Source: Chinchilla lanigera (Eukaryota; Chordata; Mammalia; Rodentia; Chinchillidae). Taken from it: a stretch of DNA of 64,000 nt. The notes beneath the pieces were generated by a model that was given only the letters and a program-made list of their open reading frames with translations, made no database searches and was not told where the DNA came from. The stretch is from positions 29,705,663-29,769,662 of the forward strand of contig NW_004955417.1 of assembly GCF_000276665.1 (NCBI RefSeq), written 5' to 3'. Shown piece by piece: positions 11,997 to 23,675 of the stretch. The position numbers and the translations under genes were made by a program. Positions within the stretch are counted from its first letter, which is position 1. The number at the start of each line of letters is the position of its first letter.

Positions 11997-12181
11997 CTTT
12001 AGTAAAAACTAAGAAGTTCAGTAATCTACATGGATTATGGTGTGGTAAATTATAAACCCATAAAACTTTAACAGTTTTTTTTAATGGGAATCAAATTCAA
12101 GCTCCCTAAATGTAATGTTAAAGAAATGGTAACTTAATAAAATTGTTATGCCTTGTGATCTACTATAAGATTCTTAAGAAT
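11861..12181 (-). repeat. Right arm of large inverted repeat
   Basis: It starts cttgttctcattgaggcagt, the exact reverse complement of the inner end of the left arm, and ends at ttcttaagaat. It contains a GT run at 11961-11994. With the 626-bp spacer 11235-11860 it could form a long stem-loop. No terminal motif or target-site duplication was seen outside the arms (ctatttcttt to the left, gaatcgtatc to the right), so a foldback transposon is not indicated. Confidence 0.92.
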
Positions 12182-12377
12182 GAATCGTATCAAACTTCTC
12201 CTTTAAAGAGAAAATTTAAGGACTAGGAAAAGGAACCTACTTATAATAATTTATTAATATAATTCATGCTTGTAAAACACTTAGAAGTGGCGGACACATA
12301 GTGGTAAATAAATAAAAGTGAACAACTATTAAGGCTAATAGAAAACTGGTACAGTGCTGTGACTGGATATGTTAGCC

Positions 12378-12775
12378 ACCTTGCCGTGGCTGGGATGAAA
12401 TTCTTGACCAACACAATGTAAAGGAGAAAGGGTTCACTTGGCTCATGGTTGGAAAGGATCCAGTGCATGGTCAGCTGGCTCCAAGGCAGAGGCATCATGG
12501 TGGAAGGGCCTGGCAGAGGAAAGATGCTCGCCTCATGCCAGCCTGTGAGCAGGGAGGAAGGGGCCAGGGCCAGGCCTGCAGTGACCCACTTCACTCAGTG
12601 AACCCACGTCCCAGTATGCCACTGAGCTCTAAGGACATCAACCCACTGGTGAAGTTAGTGCCCTCGTGATGCAGTACTGCTCCAAGCAAGGCCTCTGAAC
12701 ATCGCTTCACTGGGGATCGAGTCCTTCATACATGAGTTTTGGAGGGCGCTTCCTGTTTCAAATGTACTAGGACCT
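12378..12775 (-). mobile_element. ERVL-MaLR-type solo LTR, reverse
   Basis: The sequence follows the reverse-orientation MaLR pattern: 'gctgggatgaaattcttgac', 'ggttcacttggctcatggtt', 'ctggctccaaggcagaggca', then a 'caacccactggtgaagttag' region. It is the same family as the copies at 49.3 and 49.7 kb. It is about 400 bp, diverged, with no internal retroviral region attached. Confidence 0.65.
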
Positions 12776-12779
12776 AAAG

Positions 12780-13650
12780 CCGGTCATTAATAATTCCCAC
12801 TCCTGGTGCCACTGCCAACAAGTGCAAACTCACGCCATACGTTCTTCCTAGTTGTCCTCAGGAAGTACAAGTTCTTTCCTCTCTTGTTGGTTACATTATT
12901 GTCCACTAAGAGAAGCTCAGTGGTGGAGAAGTGACGGAAACAAGATCGACTTAAACACAGCTCTCAGTGCATACCGCCTGATTCGAGGAGTAGCACACAG
13001 CCCTGCACAGTCATACACAGGACTCGAGGAGGTGTGTCCCACATCAACCAACACTTGGCTCCCTCAGAAAAAGTATGTGGGTTTGCATACAGCCCATGCA
13101 CACCCTCCGGCACATGTTAAAGTTTGCTGGTTACTGGTAATAATTGATCAGTGCTTTGTAAGTGGTTGTTGTGCTATGTTATTTAGGAATAGCTACATGG
13201 GAAAATGACATGTTTGGTACAGCTTCTGTTCAGATATTTTTGATCCCTGATTGTTTGGTTGGTTGGACCCATGGATGTGGAAGTGATGGATGTTGAGGGC
13301 CCCCTGAGTACCCCAGATAGTACATCTTCTGCTTTGATCTCAGACCGACTTTTGATTCTTCCTTACTATACTAGTACCTTAGAAAAACTGAGCTTTGCTA
13401 ATTGGTAATTGATGTCTGAGAATCACAAAACTAGGTGGGTATGAGGAGCTATGGAGAGTTGACGTCAGTGAAGGTTGGAGAAGCAAGATGAAGATTAACT
13501 AGGAGTAGATCAGACACAGGGAAAATCAAGGGGAGCAACAGTGGGGAGAGACCCCACACTAGAGGAGGGATGTGTAAGAGGAGAGGGGAGGAGACAGCCA
13601 CACCTGGCCCAGTGTGTGTGCTTGTGCTTGCCTTGGCTACACATGTGATT
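12780..13650. other. Noncoding stretch, no gene seen
   Basis: Unique sequence. A 118-codon + strand frame at 12852-13208 has no domain features, and I see nothing else to support a gene. Confidence 0.45.
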
Positions 13651-13662
13651 GTCTTTGATCTT

Positions 13663-13821
13663 TTTTTTTTTTTTGTCTTTTTGAGACAGCGTTTCACCAT
13701 GCACTTCAGTCTAGCCTTGAGCTCACTTTGTAGCCCAAGCTAGCCTGGAACTCACACTGATCCTCCTGCCTCAGCCTCCCAAGTGCTGGGGTCACGGGCG
13801 TCAGCTACCATACCCAGCATC
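13663..13821 (-). mobile_element. B1 SINE (7SL-derived), reverse
   Basis: Poly-T, then ctttttgagacagcgtttca, 'tgtagcccaagctagcctgg' and 'cctcagcctcccaagtgctg' give the reverse-strand B1 pattern derived from 7SL RNA. The target-site duplication tctttgatctt occurs at 13652-13662 and again at 13822-13832, exactly flanking the element. Confidence 0.93.
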
Positions 13822-15036
13822 TCTTTGATCTTGGCCATGTTTGAGTTGTGTACTTTCTATCTCTGTGTCCACACAATTAATGCTCAGATGGGAGCACTTG
13901 CCTGAGGTGCCCCTGCTGGGAGCTCCTGGAGCAAGGACTGTCTTTCCAGTACAAACACTCTCTCCTGCATCTGCCTTCAGTGCATACAGGGACCCTGTCT
14001 TTCATAAACACAGCACCCTTACTTCGCACTTTGGAAAGGCTGGCCCATTACCTCCTGAGCCCTTGAAAGGGAATTCTTTATGTTACCACAGATGGGACCT
14101 ACTTGGAGATTGCACTGAATCTTACCCACTGTGAAATTCGAAAATGAAACGAGTTTACAGAAAACAAGACCGTACGTCGCCTAAAAATAAGTGTTTATTA
14201 CGCTGCCGGTGCACCTAATTGGGGAAACCCCGCTTCTGGGCTGTGTAATGTTCCAAATGCAACTCTAGGAAAGGTGTGAAGCAGGGCTACATAAACATAA
14301 AGTTCTTATTATGAACTTTAAAAGCTCACACAATAAGATATATTTTTCTTCCCAATCTGTATTTCTGTGAAAGTTTGGAGATAAAAATTATATTTATATG
14401 TATATTCAGCTACATACAATCATAAAAATGTCTTAGTAAATTTCCCATGTGGGATAGGTTCTTTTTAAAATTTCCATTTCCTTCAATGAAACTGTGGTAC
14501 TTTTCTGCATAAAAACAGACTCCATTTAATGCTTCAAATCTGTCCTGCTGTTAGCAATAACCAGAAAGCAACAACAGGAAAAGAAACGAACTTTCTCACT
14601 ATTCAGCTGGAGGTCCAGGTCATGAGGGGAAAGGAGCTGTGTGTAGCTTAGGTCTGCTCTCTCGGAAGACCCGGACTTTTCTTCTACAGCCTCACCCAGC
14701 AGGTTAGCGCTCCTGTCACACACAGCTCGTCTGTGCAAATGATGCTCGCTGGGTGGAGGGGACAGTGGACACCATTGTCTCTGCCAGGTTTCAGACCCAG
14801 CAGAGTCCTGTGTTTGCGACTTCTCCGTGGTGAATGCCCCTATAGACACGTGCAGCTTCTGCAGAAATGCAGAGTCAGATCTCCTTCACTGGGTCACTTC
14901 CTGTGTGACTGAGGCCGGACGGAGAACCTGGAGGACCCTGCAGAACGGCAGAGGGGAGACGAGATCAAGGCTGCCTGACGCCTGACACTCACGGCACTCA
15001 CAAAACTCTGTCTCTTCTCACTGTCAGGTGCCCTGC

Positions 15037-15411
15037 TGTTATGGTTTGTGTCTGGATGTCCCCCAAAGCCTCATGTAGTCACGGGGCGGGCTTCTAGAGT
15101 TTGTGATTGATTCACGGTCCAATGCTAGGATTAGGGGTGTGAGTGCTACACCCACCCTGGGGCAGGTAGCGAGTATACAATGTAAGTGAGGGAAAGAGGC
15201 TTGCTCTCTTCTGCTGTCCCCTTTTGCTCTTGTTACTTTTGCTGTTTTCCATTGCCATGAACTGTTGCCCTCTGCCATGTGCCACTCTGCCCTGGAGCCA
15301 GCTGAGTATGGACTGAAACCTCCACAGACTGTGAGCTAAGTAAGCTTTTCCTTCCTTAATTTTGAGTGTGAAGTATCTTGTCTCAGTAATGAGAGAAAAG
15401 TAACCGAGGCA
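15037..15411 (+). mobile_element. ERVL-MaLR-type solo LTR, forward
   Basis: Begins tgttatggtttgtgtctgga and ends near accgaggca, so it has TG...CA ends. It shows the MaLR LTR layout, including 'tccattgccatgaactg', 'gactgaaacctccacagact' and the polyadenylation-region signature 'gtaagcttttccttccttaa'. No retroviral coding region is attached. The short + and - strand frames inside are chance. Confidence 0.82.
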
Positions 15412-15414
15412 CCT

Positions 15415-17420
15415 ACTTTAGGGTTAGCTCAGTTTAGTTAGTGTACTCCTGGTCACGCCATTGCTTTATGTCCCCACTTCTGATCGCCCATTCCTGAGGT
15501 GCAGTCCACGTTCTTTGCCTGTATGGCTGTATGCTGAGGGCATATTTCATTTGGAGGGTGGCTGTGTCCTTTGAGGTCAGCTGGGCCATGAGAGGGGGCA
15601 ACAGGAGATTAAGAAAAGACGAGACACAAATTAAAAGGAAAGCTGGGACCGAGTGGGACCTGACCTCTGATAGAGAGACAGGGACAGCCCAGCACCATCT
15701 GCTTCTTTATTTATACACTGCAAAAGCGGGGAAGTGTGTGATGGGACCAAAGGTGCAAGTTCTCAGTGTTGCGCTGAGAATACGGAAAGCGAAATGTCCT
15801 CAGAGCTGTCTGTGCTATAGTTAACAGGGAGGAACACCCAGGCCGGACACCTGCCGATATGCAGCTGAGCTAGAGTCAGCTTGTTTACCCGGCCTCCCTC
15901 TGGCATCCTACGTTCCTGAGGCTGGCTTTGCTCTAGTCCCAAGGAGTTCACCAACCTCAGGCTCAGCTGCTACCTACAGAGGGTTAAAAGGGTAATGATT
16001 CCCCTGAGGGAGGATTCTGAGTTACAACCACACCAAACTCAAGGGAAGAACCCTGTGAAAATTGAGTAACTGGGCCACAGCTGATGTCTTCACAGTTTTA
16101 TGAAAAGCTACTGCCTTCCTGGACAGCTGGGCTGCCTGCGGTGGGTACGCTCTGAGGAGCCCACGGGGTGATCCGTGATTGGGTGATCTTGCTTAGCCAG
16201 CAGGAGCTGCTGCCGGTGTTTCAGCGGGAAGGACCTTTGTGCAGGGAAGGATCCGCTGCCAGAGCTTGGCAAGCGCCTGGAGCAGAGCAGAAGTCAGAGA
16301 AAGGTCAGTGGGAACTCTCCCAGCTTCGGACAGGCTCCGGAGGGTGGCAGGCCAGAGGCTGGGCCAATGATTCACAGCCCCTTGGGCGGGGTGGCCGAGA
16401 CCGGAGCTGTGGCTCTGTCTGTCCCGCTGAGGGGGACGCGGCCTCTGCCGCTGAGTGAGGAAGAGAGGCTTCTCCTGGGGTCTCCTCACTGGCTCTCCGC
16501 TGAGTGCCTGTCTTGATGGCTCTAAGGGAAAGCGTCTTTAACAAAAGGATCAGAAAAATAGCACTCTCAGGTGTGCAGCCTCTAGGTAACTGTGCATGAG
16601 AGGTCAGGCTGGAGTGCACCACCCCACGGCGGACGACCCTGTCAGGCCCTGTGGGATGCGTACGCTTCCCGCAAAGCTCCGGCTTGAGCAAGGCCAAAGG
16701 AATGAACACGCTGTACGTTTACATGTTCGTTCTTATCCTGTCTCTTAAGGCAGAGAGGACATGCTCGTGTGTGCGCGTGTGTGTGAGTATTCACACACGA
16801 GTGTGCATGTGGTTTACGAGCTAATGCTCTTGTCAAAGCACAGCCCCAAAGGGAGGATGGTGCGCACCACACACAGGTAATGGGCAGGTTCCCTAGCAAC
16901 CGTGCTACTTGCAGTTTCCTTTTCCTTTAGGAGCAGTTTGTCAGCAAACTGATCGCATTGAAAGCGCAGCAAGCAGCAGCATATTTCAGTACTGGAGGGT
17001 GAAAGGTCACCGCCCATGGGTAAATGCTCTTTCAGGTTTACCTGCTTTATTTTGCTGGGAACTAGTTGAACATGTGTACTGGTTACCAGTGAAAGGTACT
17101 GCTGAGAGAAAAGAATGCTCTTCTTGGGTGTCAGAGTCTTTCTGCTGATTTACAACTATGTAAAGATACTGTTTTCCCTCAGAGATAAAAATAATGGAAA
17201 ACTTGTAATGCTGAAACCCATCATCACAGAAGATAGTGAGTTCTCTATGAAACTTTTAAAAAGATTTAGTGATACATTTTATAACTTTATACAAGCTATT
17301 TTTAATCAGCATCTTTCCCTATACAATTATTAATGCAATATTTACATTTTATTAAAAAACTATGATTTCAGTGTATTTGGTTTTTACATTTTAACTCAGT
17401 TGCTAAGTTTTCATTTTAAA
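15415..17420. other. Noncoding stretch, no gene seen
   Basis: Unique sequence with overlapping frames on both strands near 16168-16709, none with a recognised domain. A short hairpin from complementary CTCGTGTGTG (16764-16773) and CACACACGAG (16792-16801) lies in a GT/GC-rich patch. Confidence 0.45.
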
Positions 17421-17424
17421 ATAC

Positions 17425-17530
17425 TTTAACTTGTCATAATTGTACATATTTATGAGGTGTAACATGATGTTTTGTTTCATGTACACATTGAGTAATGATC
17501 AGCTACTCAAATTTTTAACAAAATGTTACA
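17425..17530 (+). mobile_element. Old L1 3' end fragment
   Basis: The phrase 'attgtacatatttatgaggt', then 'aacatgatgttttgtttcat' and 'gtacacattgagtaatgatc', matches the 3' untranslated part of ancient mammalian L1 (L1M) families as recalled. Confidence 0.7.
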
Positions 17531-17534
17531 GATA

Positions 17535-18215
17535 GGGCTGGACCAAATTGCAGAGATCTAAAGAAGGGTGCTTGAAATGATGCTGAAGCATCTCCTGTTA
17601 TTTAATTTCTGTGACCATCTTGATGTGAGATTACAACCTTCACAATGGTGAGTATACTTACATAAACTGTATAACTTCGCCATCTAGATTTTAATTATCA
17701 TATGAGAATTCAACTTACAGGATTTATCACTTCAGAAGTGATGACCTAGAAACAAGTCGATACTGCCAAAAATTGCCCATCTTTTACCAGTGTTATTTAA
17801 CATTTTCTCAAAGTTTGAGATCAGGTTTTGTCAGTCTTGGCATTAATACCATTTTGGACCAAATAATTATCTGATGAGGGGGCTGACTAACAATTTTTTA
17901 CCTAATGTTTACACTCTGTTTGGTATTAAAAACAGTATAGCTATTACTTAACAGTATCCCAGATGATGGATGGAGGTTATACGCAAACACCACGTCATGT
18001 TTTGTAAGGGACTCAGGCGTCTGTAGATTTGGTGTCTGAGAGGCACTCTCGGACACCAAACTCCCATAGGGACCTAGGGACTGCCGTGTACAGAATTCAA
18101 TAACCATTCATTAAAAGTTAGAAATGGTAATTTAGAGGTCCTTCTGTAATGGACAGCAAAAAATATGAGAAAAAACTAGAAAACCGTAAGCAAGCAGTAC
18201 GTGAACATCATGAAA
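17535..18215. other. Noncoding stretch, no gene seen
   Basis: AT-rich unique sequence with no supported exon and no clear repeat. Confidence 0.4.
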
Positions 18216-18219
18216 AGAA

Positions 18220-18510
18220 AGAGATAAAACTCATATCGCTTTCCCAGACACCAAAGCATACCACAAGCCTATAATAATTAAAACCGTGGGAAGCTGATGC
18301 AAAAACTGACCCACAAATCAGGAGAATAGAAAAAGCAGCCTCGAAACTGACCTTAATTTACATGGAACAGTCGTTTTAAATGGCAGCTTCACAAATCAGA
18401 CAGCAAAACAAAATAGCGCATTGGCCTTACGGGAAGGTACGATGGTGCAGCCACTTCGCAAACCAGCATGGCAGCTGCATGGCTCTCACTCACCCTTTAG
18501 GGTTCCATAA
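18220..18510 (+). mobile_element. L1 ORF2/3' region fragment
   Basis: 'ataattaaaaccgtgggaag', 'caaaaactgacccacaaatc' and 'ggagaatagaaaaagcagcc' correspond to the late reverse-transcriptase part of L1 ORF2. 'gcagccacttcgcaaaccag' a little further on matches the segment just before the L1 ORF2 stop. It is frame-disrupted and non-functional. Confidence 0.65.
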
Positions 18511-18789
18511 AATGCCCCATATCGTAGGTTCTTATTCTACTCAGGGCCTGTCCTTTCTCTTTCACTAAGTTCCTTGACACTCACCCCTGGGCTCAACAGT
18601 CACTTCATCCATCCTCCAGCCACGTCATGTTCTGTTAGCTGCGCCTCATAGATAGCTCCACAGCGGGATATGCCTCGAGTCCCTCATGGAGAGAGCTTAC
18701 TTAGCTCTCTTTTCTGCTCAAATGTGCGTATTTTTTAGGAGACTTTGGTCACTGAATTCCCAGCATACAGCCCAGTAGATTTATTTGTA

Positions 18790-18985
18790 AAATACACTTC
18801 TAAAGGAATTCTTCATTTTTTAAGTTGCTGTGATTATACATACAACTTACTGTTTTTACCATTTTTAAGTGAACAATTCAATGGCTTTAAATACTCTTAC
18901 GTTACACAGCCATCACCACTGTCCACCTATATAACTTTGTCATCTTGCAAAACTGAACTCTTAAAATGTTTGAATATATAAAAAG
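18790..18985. mobile_element. Old L1 fragment
   Basis: 'ccatttttaagtgaacaatt', 'acagccatcaccactgtcca' and 'tcatcttgcaaaactgaact' follow a common ancient L1M motif set. Orientation is uncertain. Confidence 0.6.
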
Positions 18986-18989
18986 TTCA

Positions 18990-21730
18990 ATAAGAAATGA
19001 AAAAAATGCTGTTTTCTCCACTAACCAGTACAAAAGGTTGAATTTCAAAGCTGCTAACCTTCTCCCGCTCAACAGTGAACTGAGACCAAGTGAAGTAGCT
19101 CTAAGTGGTTAGTGCACTGTGTTTGGGGCCCGAAGAAGTGGTTCTGAGGAGACTGCCCTGCGTAAGAGTGGTGGATCTGTGAGTGGGATGTGTGCTGATG
19201 CTTGCTTTGTCGTTTTTCTATTAATATGAAGAGATTTGAATTTGATGTTTGACTTCCTCAAAATATTTGGGGATTCAGAAATAATGCAGCCACTTTCTAA
19301 CACTGTAATACCGCCTGCAGAAAAAGAATTGGCTGTCTGAATATCTGATGCTAGGATCCTTCCCCTCAGTGGAATTGATTGCAACGAGAAAACAGCCCAG
19401 AACATTGATGAATATATTAAGGCAGCATACAGCGAGCGCTGTCTGTTGCCAGCAAAGACTGCCTCTGCCTCAAAGACACATCCCTGGGGAAAGAGAAGCA
19501 GGGTTGTAATGTGCTCTATGGCCGTGGTCTCCTCTGGAGAACTGGAACACACTCCTGGAAGCAGGGAGAAGTCCAAGGTCCCGGATCGGACTGCAGATCC
19601 ACACCATAAACACATCAGACGCTGCACTTAGGCCCCGAGCTCCTGGAAGGTCTGAGGCATTCTCCCCCTGAAGTTCCCCCAGGGGCAGTGCACAGGACAC
19701 ACAGCTGTGATGAACTCAAGGGCGCAAGTTATGTTAGCAGCTATGTTCTAAGTGTTCAGAGCTCTGGAAGTTTATCTCGGCACAGGACTGGTCTTCTCAT
19801 ACCAGTGTTCAAATGATGAAGTCCACCTAAGCCCGTCCACCTGCTACAGCAAAGTGCCATGCTCTTGGTGGTTTAGGAGCGACAAGTGTGCTGCTCACTG
19901 CTCCAGATCCGGGAAGGCCAAGGCCGAGGCCCCGGCAGCTGTGGCATCTGGAGAGGGCGCCCGCCCTGGCTCACCAGCCCCCGTCTCCTCCTGTTGTCCT
20001 CACTCGTGGGAGATGGCGAGCTCCCTGGGTCCCTTCCGTGTAGCCAGAACCATGCACAAGGGTCTCCCTCATTCTCTACTCCTGGCGGTTCTCCTCCCCA
20101 CCCTGTGATGTAGGGGATCCCAGTCACATGCGCCACCCCCCAGCCGGGCTCCTGGTGGGAAGGATGCTCCCTGGCGGAGGTCACCTTGAATAGAAACAAG
20201 TGATGTTTCTGAATTCTTCCTGTCTGCCTGCATGGTGCCGGTGTGCTTTTCCTGAATGCCTCAACTTCTCCCTCAGGACAGTGTCCTGGCACTGCGCTCG
20301 CCCTCCCTTCGTCCCTGTGAGAAGACTGTGGCTCAGGAGTGTGGGCACCACTCTGGACTCGGCCCGTGGAGAGGTGGCACAGGGGCCTGTGCTGCGGCCT
20401 GGGCTCCGCTGTGCGGGGGTGGCCGTGTTCACAGCAGGTGGTCTCCAACCGCTCTCTCTAAGCATAAGTCCCAGAGCAGAGGGAGGTCTCTGGGGCACAG
20501 CTCGGCATACACCAGACAAGTGAACAAGCCTACCGACGGCACATCCACACCGCAGCAGCGCCGGGCTCCTCGGGAAGATCTCACAAGCTCAGCGCCTGGA
20601 TTCGTCAGTGACAGAAACAGACTCTGGGCCTGGACACTTGACGCCCGCACTCAGGGAAGACTCGGGAGCAGAAACAGCCCGGCTGACGTGGCGCACCCAT
20701 CGTTTCTAGGACGGCCCCTCTCTCACCTTGCCCTCAGCTAATTAACAACCCGCTGCTGCGGGAACACAAGCCCTGGAAACCTTCTCCCTATCCCAAAGGA
20801 AGCTCTCCCTCTGTTATGCTGCCATTCCGTTACACCTTTTCCGCTCAGCCCCTTAAGTGGAATAACTGCATCCAAGCAGTTCACCATCAAGAGCAGTCAC
20901 ATTTTAAATAAGCACATAAACTATCCAGAAAATCCACTTAACACAGAGCACTGTACGTATCTGAGGAAATAATCCATTAAACACTATTCAGCCAGCGACC
21001 AGCTACGGTGTTCAATAATTGCTGTGATTTAGGAAAATTTTCGTTGAAATAAGCAAAATTTGTTTGAAACACAATAATGAACAGAAGTGAACCAAAAGTA
21101 TTACCTGAAAGTCCCTTTCTATTCACTTTTGTTTGGGTACAAAAAGATATAAACTTAATTTGCTACTTGCTTGAGCATTTGGTTTACATTTTTGCTCTTA
21201 CGGCCAAAATGAAGTCGCCCGTTAGCTATTTGAGCTCAGCATTGCTCGTGGTAACAGCTCAGCTTTCAATGCTGAGCTCCTGTCTAAGTTCCATGTTCGG
21301 GGCGGGGGGCGGTTCCATTTTCAGCACTCACTAAATAATTTAAGTGAGTTTGATGCAGAGGAGGGGGTTCAATACGGAACCAGGGGCACCAAAGGAATCA
21401 CTCTTACGAAGGGAAAACTCCTCTGTGGAGGACGGAGGGTCTATCTGTCCTAGGGGATGCTCGAGGGTTCCCTGGCACAAGCTGCTCGCTTTGTGTTTGC
21501 TGGTAAACTGAGTCATGGCTCGAATCTGTGTTATCACAAGGGTAGCACCCAGGAGAAGCCAGATGGTGCTTTTTAAAAAGAATCTTCTAAATAGTCCTGT
21601 TTCTAAAAATGAAGCAAATAAATTTTGTTCTTGTCTTTCAACTTCTACATGAATATTCTGTGTGGGCAGCTAGCTGTTTTCCATTCTCAGAGATCTGAGG
21701 ATCTCAGTCCTACTCTTAGAACGTTTACAA
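18990..21730. other. Noncoding stretch, no gene seen
   Basis: Unique DNA, GC-rich at 19880-20740 with long overlapping frames on both strands, then AT-rich to 21340. Simultaneous open frames on opposite strands and the absence of domains argue against coding. Confidence 0.45.
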
Positions 21731-21850
21731 ATCAAAGTTGAGCGTGGTATATTCGGACCTCCCGGAAATGCACAGGGACTCCACAGACAGTAAATATTAA
21801 GCCCTCCTCATCGAGCTGTGTAAACTTAGCTGTTAGCTGATTGGATGTAC

Positions 21851-22101
21851 CTGTGAAAAACCACAAAGCAAAAGTGCCTTGAGAGTCATTTATCTTCTGA
21901 GCTGTCCTGGGAGAGAAGTTGGTGATGCTTGCATTTGCAAAGATAAACAGCTTTTCTGGTAGGTTGAAGGGACCAGAGACAATCTCTGTTCCTAGGTTTC
22001 CAGACGCAGCGGTCACTTGAGAGACAGGTAGATGAGTCCTTAGCACAAACTGCTCAAAGCTGGTGACTGAGGTGAGCTCGGTTTGTGTCACCCCCTGCTC
22101 T
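21851..22101 (-). CDS. Candidate exon of an unrecognised secreted or membrane protein
   Basis: Read on the - strand, the segment runs from a 'gcccacag' acceptor (exon start at 22101, or 22094 at a second AG) to a 'ttcacag|gtacat' donor at 21851. The open frame in fact continues to a stop at 21732. Its translation looks like real protein rather than a shadow: LPVSQVTAASGNLGTEIVSG, then NLPEKLFIFANASITNF, then QKINDSQGTFALWFFTG. Three N-glycosylation sequons (NAS, NFS, NDS) lie within about 20 residues, which suggests an extracellular domain. Base composition is balanced, so the openness is not explained by GC content. With the 22094 acceptor the intron phases would be 0 and 1. I do not recognise the family. 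No partner exon was found within the window, and a relic exon remains possible. Confidence 0.37.
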
Positions 22102-22347
22102 CTGTGGGCATGATGGTGGGATCATGATCACCTTCTCTCCAAAGAAATAACAGCAGAGATTGGGTTAGAAGAACACAATCTTTCTAAAAGGAGAAAAATT
22201 TTAGTAAGTACGATGAAAAATATGTTCTTACTGGAAAGAAAATTAAACCTAAACTCTTACACACTAAAAGTTAATCCAAAGCTAAACTTGTGCTGTCATT
22301 GTACTCATACATAATTTATATCCCAGCATATTTTTAAAATGTAAATA

Positions 22348-22388
22348 CTATAGATAGATAGATAGGTAGGTAGATAGGTAGATATAAA
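22348..22388. repeat. Tetranucleotide repeat (GATA/GGTA)
   Basis: About ten copies of tagatagata and taggtaggtaga-type tetranucleotides, a degenerate microsatellite. Confidence 0.85.
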
Positions 22389-22707
22389 TACTGAAGATTA
22401 GAGGTGCCACCACACCCCTTCCCTCCTACGAGTCCCCCACGTCATTTGTTTTCCCCTTCCCTCCCTCAGAAGCTTCCCTCCGGAAACCTTCCTAGCACTT
22501 CCTTCTTGGCGCTTGACAGTTTATGCTAGAAATTCTCTTGCCCCATTGCCTGAAGCTCCATAAAGACCAAATTTACGTCCTACTACGTTAGGTGCCAGGA
22601 AGTACCACAGTGCTGATTCATACATGCACCATTGTCCCCTGCCGTGCTAGACAGCTTTCTCCTGCCTCCCTGCTGTAACTCCCAACCCTGCTGCACTCCA
22701 GTACTCT

Positions 22708-22800
22708 AGGGTCTGCACCAGTGGCTCTCAAGCTTGACTGCACACTGGAACTGCCCAGAGAGCTGAGACAGCCAGACAGACAGACAGGTGCCCTGGAGGG
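22708..22800 (+). mobile_element. MER5-like hAT-Charlie fragment
   Basis: 'accagtggctctcaagcttg', 'ctgcacactggaactgccca' and 'gagagct' match the left end of the MER5 nonautonomous DNA transposon. A short cagacagacagacag run follows inside it. Confidence 0.7.
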
Positions 22801-22964
22801 GACACACTCCACGTACAGGGGAGATACAAGGTCACCTCCCCAGCATTCTGTATTACCCAGACTAATCATGAGAAATCACCAGATCCGATCTGTGGCCACT
22901 CTACAAAATGGCGAGCCCAAAGTTTTCATCCTGGTTATCTCATCTATTTCCCTCTTTTTAAATT

Positions 22965-23030
22965 TATTTTGTTTGAGACAGGGTCTTACTAAGTTTCTAA
23001 GTTGCCCATGTTGGGCTTAGACTTGCCCCC
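22965..23030 (-). mobile_element. Old B1/7SL-related SINE fragment, reverse
   Basis: 'tttgagacagggtcttacta' and 'ttgcccatgttgggctta' resemble the right end of a reverse B1 element, truncated and diverged. No target-site duplication seen. Confidence 0.5.
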
Positions 23031-23439
23031 AGATCATGGTCAATTTTTTATGTTATGAGAATTTCATCTCTATTTCTATGATCCAATCTAGAATCCTACA
23101 TTGGACGTGGGTTGGTCCCTGAGCCCGAAAACGGTATTAGCAGGACAACGAACGTTATTCAAATAAACCTGTAGATTAGTGAATGATTCTTCCTATTTCC
23201 TGCTTTTGATTACTGTACTGTGGTTAAGGCATCAGCATTAGAATAAGCTGAGAGAGGTTGAGATGGTAAGCCTCAGTGCCACTGCTGCAACCTTGTGGCA
23301 GTATTGTTTAAAAGTAGAAAGTTTGAAACATTGAATGACTTAGCACTCACCAATGTTTAATCCTCCAAGCTTTAATATAAGCATCAAAAATCTCCACAAG
23401 TGGTTTAATTCTAGCAAACAAATTGAGAGCAATGCTCTA

Positions 23440-23555
23440 AGCCAGTGGTGGTGGACAGTGGCTGTCCCTCAGAATCGCCTGAAGATTTCTTTTTAAATCC
23501 TAATGCTTATTCCCTGCAGTGTAGGAGTTAGGCCAAGGTATTGATGTTTTATTAA
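23440..23555 (+). mobile_element. MER5-like hAT-Charlie fragment
   Basis: 'taagccagtggtggtgga', then 'ccctcagaatcgcctgaaga' and 'tttaaatcctaatgctt', fit the MER5 internal pattern. Diverged. Confidence 0.5.
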
Positions 23556-23675
23556 TTTTTATTTCTTAAACAAATTTCATAGTGTACTTATTTTTAAGGT
23601 ATATAAAATGATATCATGAGACACACATGTTGTAATTCCTACCGCAGTGACAGACTAATATAGTCACCCTGTGGC
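23556..23675. mobile_element. Old L1 3' fragment
   Basis: 'atttttaaggtatataaaat' and 'gatatcatgagacacacatg' resemble the ancient L1M 3' region. Short and diverged. Confidence 0.4.
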
